This document shows, piece by piece, positions 35,278 to 44,537 of a stretch of 64,000 nt of DNA. This DNA comes from Polaribacter sp. BAL334 (GTDB lineage: Bacteria; Bacteroidota; Bacteroidia; Flavobacteriales; Flavobacteriaceae), in assembly GCF_015767435.1 (NCBI RefSeq), contig NZ_JADWOV010000317.1, forward strand, positions 62,001-126,000, written 5' to 3'. A program made the translations under genes and the position numbers. The first letter of the stretch is position 1; every line of letters begins with the position of its first letter. Below the pieces are notes generated by a model that ran no database searches, was not told the origin of the DNA, and worked only from the letters and a program-made list of their open reading frames with translations.

Positions 35278-36198
35278 ATGTTTAAATCAATTGATGATAT
35301 TTTACCAAGAACACAAAATGATGTAAAATCAGAATTAGAAAAGCTTTCGGCTACTATTGACAATGCTGTTGATTTTGGAACACACTTATTAAAATGGCAA
35401 GCAGATAAAATGCAAAGTGGAGATCATCATTTAGTTCCAATCCTATTCTTTAGAAATATTTTAGAGTTAACTGACGCAATTTCAATTCTAATAAAAAACT
35501 CTTCAATAGATCCTACTAAAATACTTCTTCGTTCATTACTAGAAAATTCATTTGGATTGGAATACCTTTTAGAAAAAGACCAAGAGAACAGATCTTTGTC
35601 TAATAATGTTTGGATAGCTCACAAAGATTTGAAATTCATTGAAAAACTTAATTTAAAAAGTCAAATTGGGAAACAGTTTTCTAATGAAATTAAAAAAGAT
35701 AAATTCGTTAAAGAAATTATTAGCGATGAGACTTTAATTGAGCTTGACAAAAAAAACTCTATAGAACTACTAGAATTACCTATTTATAAAAAAATTGAGG
35801 AAGAATATCAAAGAACAAAAAAAATCATAAAAAACCCCAAATGGTATAGCCTTTTTAATGGTCCAACTGACATAGAGCAACTCGCAAAACGATTAAATCA
35901 TTATACTCTTTATGAAATTGTTTATAGAAAACTTTCTGATAACGTTCATGCAACTGATTTAATAAAAAATAAGTTAGTTCAAGGAAAAAATGGACAAACT
36001 GATATTATACAGATTAGATTCCCAAAAGATGCTCAAGATTTCACAGTATATACTTTAAATATTTTAATTATGACATATTTAAATTTTTACGAAAAAGTAT
36101 TACCAGAACGAAATGATGAATTTTTAATATGGTATTCACAATTTCAAACAAATTATAAAGAATTAATAGAGAAAAAATTATTCAATATAAATTTATAA
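35278..36198 (+). CDS. DUF5677-like protein (306 aa)
   Basis: A 306-residue soluble helical protein, monocistronic between two terminators. The segment ILLRSLLENSFGLEYLLEKD and the later YRKLSDNVHATDLI fit my memory of DUF5677: an Arg/Glu-containing helix, then an Arg...Ser-Asp...His helix. Function unknown. Such genes are often accessory and patchily distributed. The flanking genes (yidC and a glycan locus) give no hint. There is no signal peptide, and only moderately hydrophobic helices (FTVYTLNILIMTYLNFYE). Confidence 0.7.
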   Translation: MFKSIDDILPRTQNDVKSELEKLSATIDNAVDFGTHLLKWQADKMQSGDHHLVPILFFRNILELTDAISILIKNSSIDPTKILLRSLLENSFGLEYLLEKDQENRSLSNNVWIAHKDLKFIEKLNLKSQIGKQFSNEIKKDKFVKEIISDETLIELDKKNSIELLELPIYKKIEEEYQRTKKIIKNPKWYSLFNGPTDIEQLAKRLNHYTLYEIVYRKLSDNVHATDLIKNKLVQGKNGQTDIIQIRFPKDAQDFTVYTLNILIMTYLNFYEKVLPERNDEFLIWYSQFQTNYKELIEKKLFNINL

Positions 36199-36242
36199 AG
36201 TTTAGTAGAAAAATCAGTTATTATTAAATAGTTACTCAGAAT

Positions 36243-36263
36243 AACATTTTGATAAAATGTTTT
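36243..36263 (+). terminator. Possible terminator after the DUF5677-like gene
   Basis: AACATTTT and AAAATGTT with a 3-base loop and a short T-run; AT-only stem apart from one C-G pair, so weak. Confidence 0.4.
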
Positions 36264-36275
36264 CAAAAAAATATT

Positions 36276-37592
36276 CTAAATCAGTTTAACTTTACCCCTC
36301 CCAAAAAATAAAATATACCCATAACACCCAATTGTCAATACAAATGCGGTTTTAAATCCAAAATGATCTATCAAACTTCCAAAGGCAAAAGGAATAATGG
36401 CACCACCCACAATTGCCATACACAACAAACCTGAGGCTTGTGCTTTTAAATCTCCTAAACCTTCTAAACTCAGCGTAAAAATCGTCGGAAACATGATGGA
36501 ATTGAACAATCCAACAGCTAACATTGACCACATAGACAATAATCCATCCGTATTTATGGAGATTAAAATCATGAAAATTGCAAAAAATGAAAAGATACTC
36601 AACACTTTTCCTGGAAGCATGATTTTTGTTAAATACGAACCTACAAATCTTCCAATCATAGCTCCTCCCCAATAAAAAATCACAAAAATTCCCAGCAATG
36701 ATTTTGGGTCTGCATCTGTAAATGTTTTATTAAACGTGTTTGCAATGGTGTTTGCAATTTGCATCATGAGTTGATTTTCTGAAATGATGGTTGCCAAATT
36801 CATCTCAAAAAAATAATTCACTAAAAAACTTCCAATAGCCACTTCTGCGCCAACATACACAAAAATCCCAAAAGCACCCATCAACAATGATTTCTTTTTA
36901 AGCAACGTCATATATCCTCCTTTTGGACTTACTTGCATCACTTTTGGTAAGTTGATAAATGCAAAAATAATCGCTAATAAGAAAATAGAAAGCGCAATCA
37001 ACAAAAACGGAGTTTGAACAGTTGCTGCTTCTGAAATGTAATACTTTTTCCGCTCAACTTCATTGAGTAACGCAATTTCAGAAGATGATTTTACGGAATC
37101 ACTCAACAAAAATAAGGCTCCAACTATGGGCGCAATTGTGGTTCCTAAAGAGTTAAAAGCTTGTGACAAATTCAAACGGCTTGAAGCGCCATTTTCACTT
37201 CCCAACAACGCAACATAAGGATTTGCAGCCACTTGCAACACCGTAATTCCTCCTGCCAAGGTGAAATATCCTATCAGAAAAAAGGAAAAATTTCGATATT
37301 CAGCAGCTGGAAAAAATAACAAACAACCCAAAGCCATGGTTAACAATCCAAAAACGATTCCTTTTTTGTACCCAATTTTTGACAAAATAAATCCTGCTGG
37401 TAAAGAAAAAACAAAAAAAGCAGTGAAAAATGCAAACTGAACCAACACTGTTTTTGCATACGACATTTCAAAAATATCTTTCAATCTTGGTATTAAACTA
37501 TCCACTAAAACAGTGATAAATCCCCAAAGAAAAAATAAGGTTGTTAAAAATAGAAAAGCACTTTTGTAGGAATTTTTAGTTGATGAACTCAT
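36276..37592 (-). CDS. Sugar MFS transporter (FucP/GluP/NagP-like)
   Basis: A 438-residue protein with 12 predicted helices. The N-terminal block FLFLTTLFFLWGFITVLVDS, the motif LFFPAAEYRNF and QVAANPYVALLG place it in the fucose/glucose-galactose permease group of the major facilitator superfamily, probably a sugar-proton symporter. Members in glycan loci import N-acetylglucosamine, mannose, fucose or glucose, and the sequence does not decide. It is 3 nt downstream of glycosylasparaginase and is the last gene of the GH92 arm, where GlcNAc or mannose are the likely cargoes. Confidence 0.9.
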   Translation of the reverse strand: MSSSTKNSYKSAFLFLTTLFFLWGFITVLVDSLIPRLKDIFEMSYAKTVLVQFAFFTAFFVFSLPAGFILSKIGYKKGIVFGLLTMALGCLLFFPAAEYRNFSFFLIGYFTLAGGITVLQVAANPYVALLGSENGASSRLNLSQAFNSLGTTIAPIVGALFLLSDSVKSSSEIALLNEVERKKYYISEAATVQTPFLLIALSIFLLAIIFAFINLPKVMQVSPKGGYMTLLKKKSLLMGAFGIFVYVGAEVAIGSFLVNYFFEMNLATIISENQLMMQIANTIANTFNKTFTDADPKSLLGIFVIFYWGGAMIGRFVGSYLTKIMLPGKVLSIFSFFAIFMILISINTDGLLSMWSMLAVGLFNSIMFPTIFTLSLEGLGDLKAQASGLLCMAIVGGAIIPFAFGSLIDHFGFKTAFVLTIGCYGYILFFGRGKVKLI

Positions 37593-37595
37593 AAT

Positions 37596-38594
37596 TTATC
37601 CTTTATTAAAAAAATCAGATTTGATATTTTTATTCACACCTTCTTTATACAAATTATAGCTAAACCATTCGTGAATGGAATATGCACCAAATTCACCTTG
37701 CTTATTTACAGCAATATAGCCCACTTGAAAATTTCTAAAATCACTATTTGGTTTTTTCACAATTCTTGAAATGGCTTCTTCACAAGCTTCTTGTGGTGAT
37801 TTTCCTTGTCGCATCAATTCCACAATTAAAAAACTTCCTACAGTTTTCAAAACTTCTTCGCCCAAACCAGTTGCTGCTGCGCCTCCAATTTCGTTATCAA
37901 CAAACAATCCACCTCCAATTATGGGTGAATCTCCTACTCTACCTGCCATTTTATAAGCCAAACCACTTGTAGTGCACGCTCCAGAAATGTTGCCATTGTT
38001 ATCAATTGCCAACATTCCAATCGTATCATGATTTTCAATATTGATAATTGGTTTGTATTTGGACGTTTCTTTCCATTTTTCCCACGCTTTTTTGGATGCT
38101 TCTGTCAATAAATTTTCACGTTCAAATCCTTTAGCAACTGCAAAATCTTCTGCTCCTTGCCCAACCAACATTACATGTGGCGTTTCTTCCATTACTTTTC
38201 GAGCCACAGAAGTAACGTGTTTGATATTTTTTACTGCCAAAACCGCTCCATAATTTCCCTTTTCATCCATAATACAGGCATCCAAAGTGACATTTCCATC
38301 TCTGTCTGGCAAGCCTCCTTTTCCAACAGTTTGCCCATTTTCATTGGCTTCTTCAATCCTACAACCTTGCTCAACAGCATCCAAAGCAGAACCTCCTTTT
38401 TCCAACACTTTTGCAGCAGTTTCAACTGCCAAAGGTGTATCCCAAGTGGCAATGACTAAAGGTTTTATCGGTTTTGAAGGAGAAATCATTGATTTCTTTT
38501 CAGATTTTTCTTTAAAACTGAAAAGAGTTGATGAAACAGCAACCAACCCTAAACCTGTTACTGATGCCTTTTTTAAAAAATTTCTACGTTTCAT
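37596..38594 (-). CDS. N4-(beta-N-acetylglucosaminyl)-L-asparaginase (glycosylasparaginase)
   Basis: A 332-residue Ntn-hydrolase precursor. The N-terminus MKRRNFLKKASVTGLG carries a twin-arginine signal, so it is exported folded. The autocleavage and nucleophile site is HDTIGM: cleavage before T191 gives alpha and beta subunits. GRVGDSPIIGGGLFVDNEIG holds the substrate residues. It splits the GlcNAc-Asn bond left after proteolysis and trimming of N-glycoproteins. It closely resembles the characterised Elizabethkingia meningoseptica enzyme. It lies between the GH92 mannosidase (25 nt) and the sugar transporter (3 nt). Confidence 0.93.
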   Translation of the reverse strand: MKRRNFLKKASVTGLGLVAVSSTLFSFKEKSEKKSMISPSKPIKPLVIATWDTPLAVETAAKVLEKGGSALDAVEQGCRIEEANENGQTVGKGGLPDRDGNVTLDACIMDEKGNYGAVLAVKNIKHVTSVARKVMEETPHVMLVGQGAEDFAVAKGFERENLLTEASKKAWEKWKETSKYKPIINIENHDTIGMLAIDNNGNISGACTTSGLAYKMAGRVGDSPIIGGGLFVDNEIGGAAATGLGEEVLKTVGSFLIVELMRQGKSPQEACEEAISRIVKKPNSDFRNFQVGYIAVNKQGEFGAYSIHEWFSYNLYKEGVNKNIKSDFFNKG

Positions 38595-38619
38595 TGTGTA
38601 CTGAATTTAGTTCAGAATT

Positions 38620-41532
38620 TTATTTTATTTGAATTTCGTCAACAAACAACCAACTTCTTCCATCATCTTGAAAGCCTAAATGCCATTCTGGAAGTTTGCC
38701 AATTTTTTTTGCAATAATTTTTAAAAATCGAGCTTTGCCTAATTTTGAAATTGCTACTTTTTCAATAGCAACTTTTTCTTCATTTTTTGGGTTTGGAAAT
38801 TGCCAAGTTGTATGTTTAGCATATTTTATCCCATCAATTGAAGTATAAATTTGCATTTCTTTGGGCAAAAATATCCAACTTCGTTGATCTTTCAAGAAAG
38901 AAATCTGTAAATTATCAATCATTTTTATTTTTCCAAGGTCAACAATTGCCTCCAAATCCGTATCAAAATATCCTTGCCAAGTGCCTGTTCTAAAATCTTC
39001 AGTTCCTAAAATGCCATCAATCAAGGCATTATTTCCTCCTGCATTGTATTGATTAGCGTATTCGGATTTTAATTCGATTTTGATATTTGGGTCTATTTTA
39101 TAAAAATCGGTTTTTATTATAGCACTTTTTTGAGTTCCTTTTTTACCATAAACACTCAAAGATATTGCTTCTGAAATTGAAAAAGGGTTGCTATATTTTT
39201 TAAATTCTCTTCCTAAAGAATAATAAATATCCGCATTTTTATCCACGGATTTTAATGAAATTGTAGTCGAGTTTTTAAAAGCGATTTCTCCCTTTTCAAT
39301 AAATGGAACAGGAATTATTTGATGTTCTTTAATTTCTGTTGACGGAATAAATGCATCTTTTGTACCCCAATTTGTAGGTTGATGTGTCATTTCAAAAACC
39401 AAATTTCCACCATTGATGATGTCTTGATGGTTGATATATGAAAATTCATAATTTTTACCATTCAATTTGATTGATTTGATGTATTTATTTTCTGGAGAAT
39501 TATTTTTTGCTTGAATCGTAAATGACTTTCCGTTTTCTAAATTGATGGTTGCTTTTTCAAACAACGGACTTCCAATAACATATTGATTTGAACCTGGAGT
39601 CACAGGATAAAATCCCAAAGAAGAAAAAATATACCAAGCACTCATTTGTCCACAATCTTCATTTCCTGAGATGCCATCTGGAGTATTTTGATACAATTCT
39701 GTCGAAATCTGACGCACTTTTTCCTGCGTTTTGTGAGGTTTATTCACAAAATTATACAAATATGCCATGTGATGACTGGGCTCATTTCCATGCGCATATT
39801 GCCCAATCAAACCTGTAATATCTGCTTGGTCTCTTCCTGATGTTTCATTTTTTGCGGTAAATAAGTTGTCTAATTGATTTTCCAATGCTTGTTTTCCACC
39901 CAACAAGTTCATAAAACCAGTAATATCTTGAGGAACATAAAAACTGTATTGCCACGAATTTGCCTCAGTATAATTGAAATTCACTTCATAAGGATCAAAA
40001 GGTGAAAACCAAGAATTTTTAAAACGACCTCGCATAAATTTCGTTTCTGGATCAAAAACGTTTTTATAATGCTGTGCTCTTTCCATAAAAATTTTGTAGT
40101 CATTTTCCTTTTCCAAAGCTTTTGCCATTTGCGCAATTGTCCAATCATCATAAGCATATTCCAAGGTTTTTGACACAGATTCTGATTCTTTTTCCACAGG
40201 AATAAAACCGAATTTTTTATAGGATTCTAAGCCTAATTTATCCTGAATAGCAGAATGTTTCATGGCTTGAAATGCTTTTTCGGAATCATAATTTTTGATG
40301 CCTTTCAGAAAAGCATCTGCAATTACAGGAACTGCATGATAACCAATCATACAACCTGTGTAATTTGCTGACAAATCCCAAATGGGCATAATACCTCCTT
40401 CATCATATTTTGCTAAAAAAGTATTGATAAAATCATTGGTTCTTTTTTGCTCAATAATCGTGTACAAAGGATGTGCAGCTCTATAAGTATCCCACAAAGA
40501 AAAAACAGTATAGTACTCAAAATCAGTTGTTTTATGAATTTCTAAATCCATTCCTCTATATCTTCCATCCACATCTTGATATACATTTGGTGCAATCATA
40601 GCATGATACATTGCTGTGTAAAAATTCACTTTGTTTTGGTGATTTGCATCTTCAATCACAATTTTTTGAAGCTGATTTTCCCAAGTTTCTTGTGCAATTT
40701 TTTTAACTTCTTCAAACGATTTATTCCCAATTTCTTGTTCTAAATTTCGCTTTGCACCTTCAATATCCACAGCTGAAATTCCAATTTTCACAATAATTGG
40801 ATCATTTTTTGGATTGATGAATTCAATTGCCATTTTTTTCGGGTTGATAGTATCATCTTTTATCAATTCTTTTATAGGATGAGAAAATTTGATTTGATAA
40901 AACAATCGTTGATCTGTAGCCCAAGCTTTTGAAAATCGATAACCGCTAATTTCCTTTTCGCCCAAGCTAATTTCATGAGCTATAAGTTCATCTCTATGTG
41001 TTAAATCCAAAATAACCACTTGATTTTCTGATGTTGGAAATTGGTATTTTTGAATGCCACTTCTTTTAGAAACTGTCAATTCAACATCAATATTGGTATT
41101 TTCTAGAAGCACTTTGTAAAAACCAGGTTCCGCAATTTCATTTTCATGAGAAAACTTCGATTTATAGCCTTCTTTTCCATCTGAACCATTGTTCAAAATT
41201 GCTTTATTTGTGGGCATTAACAAAATATCACCATAATCAGAAACACCTGTTCCACTCAAATGAGTGTGTGAAAATCCATAAATTTCATTGTCAGAATAAT
41301 GATATCCTGAGCAGCCATCCCAACCATCCAAACGTGTATCTGGTGAAAGTTGCATCATCCCAAAAGGCAAAGTTGCTCCTGGAAACGTATGTCCATGACC
41401 TCCTGTTCCAATAAATGGATTTACGAACGAAATAAGACGTTTATCTTGAGAATCTTTTTGTAATTTAGTGGATTGTTGGCAACTTAAAATTAAAGATAGT
41501 GCAATAAAAAAAGCAGCATTTTTAAGTTTCAT
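38620..41532 (-). CDS. GH92 alpha-mannosidase lipoprotein
   Basis: 970 residues. Lipoprotein signal (ALSLILSC), then the GH92 hallmark FIGTGGHGHTFPGATLPFG at about residue 40, LDGWDGCSGYHYSD, and the catalytic-domain block YTVFSLWDTYRAAHPLYT, followed by GNEDCGQMSAWYIFSSLGFY. After about residue 730 there is a chitobiase-like linker and a C-terminal discoidin (F5/8-type) carbohydrate-binding domain (about 820-970). GH92 enzymes are calcium-dependent exo-mannosidases acting on N-glycan alpha-mannose; linkage specificity cannot be read here. It is the first gene of the minus arm. Confidence 0.95.
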   Translation of the reverse strand: MKLKNAAFFIALSLILSCQQSTKLQKDSQDKRLISFVNPFIGTGGHGHTFPGATLPFGMMQLSPDTRLDGWDGCSGYHYSDNEIYGFSHTHLSGTGVSDYGDILLMPTNKAILNNGSDGKEGYKSKFSHENEIAEPGFYKVLLENTNIDVELTVSKRSGIQKYQFPTSENQVVILDLTHRDELIAHEISLGEKEISGYRFSKAWATDQRLFYQIKFSHPIKELIKDDTINPKKMAIEFINPKNDPIIVKIGISAVDIEGAKRNLEQEIGNKSFEEVKKIAQETWENQLQKIVIEDANHQNKVNFYTAMYHAMIAPNVYQDVDGRYRGMDLEIHKTTDFEYYTVFSLWDTYRAAHPLYTIIEQKRTNDFINTFLAKYDEGGIMPIWDLSANYTGCMIGYHAVPVIADAFLKGIKNYDSEKAFQAMKHSAIQDKLGLESYKKFGFIPVEKESESVSKTLEYAYDDWTIAQMAKALEKENDYKIFMERAQHYKNVFDPETKFMRGRFKNSWFSPFDPYEVNFNYTEANSWQYSFYVPQDITGFMNLLGGKQALENQLDNLFTAKNETSGRDQADITGLIGQYAHGNEPSHHMAYLYNFVNKPHKTQEKVRQISTELYQNTPDGISGNEDCGQMSAWYIFSSLGFYPVTPGSNQYVIGSPLFEKATINLENGKSFTIQAKNNSPENKYIKSIKLNGKNYEFSYINHQDIINGGNLVFEMTHQPTNWGTKDAFIPSTEIKEHQIIPVPFIEKGEIAFKNSTTISLKSVDKNADIYYSLGREFKKYSNPFSISEAISLSVYGKKGTQKSAIIKTDFYKIDPNIKIELKSEYANQYNAGGNNALIDGILGTEDFRTGTWQGYFDTDLEAIVDLGKIKMIDNLQISFLKDQRSWIFLPKEMQIYTSIDGIKYAKHTTWQFPNPKNEEKVAIEKVAISKLGKARFLKIIAKKIGKLPEWHLGFQDDGRSWLFVDEIQIK

Positions 41533-41556
41533 TAAAATAGATTGTTAAATTCGTAT

Positions 41557-41583
41557 CAAATATAACAGAAAATGAAAATTCAA
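41557..41583 (-). promoter_or_regulatory. Predicted GH92 promoter in the 39-nt divergent gap
   Basis: The minus strand TATATTTG (complement of 41557-41564) is a perfect -7; a TTG (complement of 41581-41583) lies 16 nt upstream, inside the GH20 gene. Both arms of the glycan locus share this small control region. Confidence 0.5.
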
Positions 41584-43842
41584 TCCTATTTTATTCTTTT
41601 TTTTCTACTAGGAATGGTAAATTGTCAAAAAAAAGAAGCAAACATCATTCAACCAAACATCATTCCTAAACCTCTTTTTCAGCAACTAAATAATGGCGTT
41701 TTTGAATTGAATGAAGCTACTTCTTTGGAGACAATACAGGAATTTGGAAATGTTGCACAGTTTTTAAAATCGTATGTTAAAGAACAATTTCATTTGAAAA
41801 TTTCATCTAAAAAAAGTGACACTAAAATTCTTTTTATCAAAGATCATTCCATTAAAAATGAGGAAGGATATTTGTTGAAAATCGATAAAAACAAGATAGA
41901 AATACGTGCAAATAGCTCAAAAGGAGCGTTTTATGCTGTGCAAAGTTTGATACAATTATTACCCATTGAAAATAAATCAACATCAATTTCGATTCAATGT
42001 TTAGAAATTCAAGATGCTCCACAATTTGCATACAGAGGGATGCATTTGGATGTAGCGCGTCATTTTTTCTCAGTAGATTTTATCAAAAAACAATTGGATT
42101 TGATGGCACTGTTGAAAATGAATACGTTTCATTGGCATTTAACAGAAGATCAAGGTTGGCGAATTGAAATTAAAAAATATCCCAAATTGCAAGAAATTGC
42201 CGCTTTTAGAAATGAAACTTTGATAGGTCATTATTCTGATGAACCACATCAATTTGATGGAAAAAAATATGGCGGATTTTACACGCAAAAAGAAATTAAA
42301 GAGATTGTAAAATATGCCTCTGAAAGACAAATTACAGTGATTCCTGAGATAGAAATGCCTGGACATTCTCAAGCTGCCATTGCTGCGTATCCTGAATTGG
42401 GTTGCACTGGAAACCAACTAGAAGTTGCTACAAAATGGGGTGTTTTTGAAGATATTTATTGCACAAAAGAAACCACTTTTCAATTTTTAGAAGACGTAAT
42501 TGATGAAGTTGTTCCATTATTTCCAGGAAAATATATTCATATTGGAGGTGATGAAGCCCCAAAATCTCGTTGGAAAAATTGTGCTCATTGTCAGAAAGTA
42601 ATCAAAAAAGAAGGTTTGAAAGATGAGCATGAATTGCAAAGTTATTTCATCAAACGAATGGAAAAATACATCAATTCGAAAGGAAAACAAATCATTGGTT
42701 GGGACGAAATTTTAGAAGGTGGTTTGGCACCCAATGCAACTGTTATGTCTTGGAGAGGAAATGTGGGCGCAATTGAAGCTGCAAAACAACAACATGATGT
42801 GATTTTAACACCAAATTCTCATTGCTATTTTGATTATTATCAGTCTGATAATGAGAACGAACCTTTGGCAATTGGCGGATTTTTACCTTTAGAAAAAGTG
42901 TATGATTTCAATCCAATTCCTGAAGAATTGACCAAAGAAGAAGCCAAATTTGTGTTGGGCGCTCAAGGAAATGTTTGGACAGAATATATGTCAACTCCAG
43001 AAAAAGTGGAATATATGGTTTTTCCGAGAATCATTGCTTTAGCTGAAGTTGTTTGGAGTGCAAAAGAACATAAAAATTATGATGATTTTATTCGTCGTTT
43101 GGAATTTTTCAACAAAAGATTGGACGCAAAAAATGTACAATATGCCAATCATTTGTATGAAGTGAAAGGAGAATTCATTAATAAAAATGAAAAAGTTTTC
43201 TATGAATTTGAAACCATCACAAAAGGAAAAGACATTCGTTTTACAACTGATAATTCTGAACCCAATAGCAATTCAAAAATGTATGAAAAACCAATTTTTA
43301 TTGAAAAATCACAAACCTTAAAAGCGGCTGTTTTTAATAAAGAAGGTACAAAATTGGGAAGTATTTTTGAACAAAAAATCAATTTACACAAAGCTGTTGG
43401 CGCAAAAATCACTTTAAATGTTGCTCCTCATAAAGCGTATAATGCTGGAGGAACACAAGCATTGATCAATGGAATTTCAGGAAATAACAAACGTTTTGGA
43501 GATAAAGAATGGTTGGGTTTTTCGGGTGATGATGTTGAAATTACAATTGAATTTGATAAACCAACAGAAATAAACTCAATTTTTACAAGATTTCACAATG
43601 GAAATGGACAATGGATTTATGCGCCTAAAAAAGTTTTGTTATATCGTGATGATAGCAAATATCCATTTGAAATAAAATTAGAAAAAAATAAAGATTTATT
43701 AGTAAGTGTAATAATCATTGGACAACATATGAAAGCCAAAAAAATAAAAATATTTATTCCAAATTACGGAATAATTCCTGAAGGAAAACAAGGTGCAGGA
43801 AACAAAGCTTGGACGTTTATTGATGAAATAATTATTGAATAA
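41572..43842 (+). CDS. GH20 beta-N-acetylhexosaminidase lipoprotein
   Basis: 756 residues. Lipobox GMVNC. An N-terminal GH20b domain (about 25-150) precedes the TIM barrel, which starts RGMHLDVARHFF and carries the catalytic pair D327-E328 in HIGGDEAPKSRW and the YQSDNENEPLAIGG loop. A chitobiase-type C-terminal linker and a discoidin-like domain (about 610-756) follow, laid out like the tail of the divergent GH92. It removes terminal GlcNAc or GalNAc from N-glycans or chitin fragments. Its stop overlaps cutC by one base (TAATG). Confidence 0.95.
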   Translation: MKIQSYFILFFLLGMVNCQKKEANIIQPNIIPKPLFQQLNNGVFELNEATSLETIQEFGNVAQFLKSYVKEQFHLKISSKKSDTKILFIKDHSIKNEEGYLLKIDKNKIEIRANSSKGAFYAVQSLIQLLPIENKSTSISIQCLEIQDAPQFAYRGMHLDVARHFFSVDFIKKQLDLMALLKMNTFHWHLTEDQGWRIEIKKYPKLQEIAAFRNETLIGHYSDEPHQFDGKKYGGFYTQKEIKEIVKYASERQITVIPEIEMPGHSQAAIAAYPELGCTGNQLEVATKWGVFEDIYCTKETTFQFLEDVIDEVVPLFPGKYIHIGGDEAPKSRWKNCAHCQKVIKKEGLKDEHELQSYFIKRMEKYINSKGKQIIGWDEILEGGLAPNATVMSWRGNVGAIEAAKQQHDVILTPNSHCYFDYYQSDNENEPLAIGGFLPLEKVYDFNPIPEELTKEEAKFVLGAQGNVWTEYMSTPEKVEYMVFPRIIALAEVVWSAKEHKNYDDFIRRLEFFNKRLDAKNVQYANHLYEVKGEFINKNEKVFYEFETITKGKDIRFTTDNSEPNSNSKMYEKPIFIEKSQTLKAAVFNKEGTKLGSIFEQKINLHKAVGAKITLNVAPHKAYNAGGTQALINGISGNNKRFGDKEWLGFSGDDVEITIEFDKPTEINSIFTRFHNGNGQWIYAPKKVLLYRDDSKYPFEIKLEKNKDLLVSVIIIGQHMKAKKIKIFIPNYGIIPEGKQGAGNKAWTFIDEIIIE

Positions 43843-44537
43843 TGCTGTTAGAAATCTGCGCAAACTCTTATGAATCAGCCATAAACGCTCAAAAAGCTGG
43901 AGCAGACAGAATAGAAATCTGTTCAGAATTGGCTGTTGGCGGAATTACACCAAGTTATGGAGTATTGCAAAAAATTGCTGAAAACATCTCAATTCCTGTA
44001 CATGTGTTAATCAGACCAAGAAGTGGTGATTTTTGCTATACTGACTCAGAATTTGAGCAAATGAAAACAGACATTTTGATGTGTAAAAAAATGGGGTTTC
44101 AAGGAATTGTTTCCGGAATTTTGAATTCGGACAACACTATAAATATGGAGAGAACAAAAGAATTAATTTCCATTTCAAAACCCTTATCTTTCACATTTCA
44201 TAGAGCTTTTGATGTGGTTGAAAATCCAAAAAAAACTTTGGAAGAATTAATTCAACTGAAAGTAGATAGAATTTTAACTTCAGGATTGAAAGAAAAAGCG
44301 ATTGACGGAATGGATCTTTTAATCGAACTGCAAAATATGGCAAAAAACAAGGTGATTCTAATGCCTGGAAGTGGCATCAATAAAGAGAATTGTATACAAT
44401 TTAAAAATGCTGGATTTACAGAAATTCACACATCTGCTTCAAAAAAAATAAGAGAAAATACCGTTTTTTTTGATAAAACTACACAAACTGTTTCAGACAT
44501 GAATACCATTCAGGAAATTTTAAAAATCATTAAATGA
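43842..44537 (+). CDS. cutC: CutC-family protein
   Basis: A 231-residue TIM-barrel protein opening MLLEICANSYESAINAQKAG and GADRIEICSELAVGGITPSYG, the CutC hallmark; FHRAFDVVENPKKTLEEL and RILTSGLKEKA follow. It was named for copper homeostasis in E. coli, but the biochemical role is unsettled. Here it is translationally coupled on both sides to glycoside hydrolases (GH20 upstream by 1 nt, GH2 downstream by 4 nt) and has no signal peptide, which fits a cytoplasmic carbohydrate-related role better than copper handling (inference). Confidence 0.93.
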   Translation: MLLEICANSYESAINAQKAGADRIEICSELAVGGITPSYGVLQKIAENISIPVHVLIRPRSGDFCYTDSEFEQMKTDILMCKKMGFQGIVSGILNSDNTINMERTKELISISKPLSFTFHRAFDVVENPKKTLEELIQLKVDRILTSGLKEKAIDGMDLLIELQNMAKNKVILMPGSGINKENCIQFKNAGFTEIHTSASKKIRENTVFFDKTTQTVSDMNTIQEILKIIK

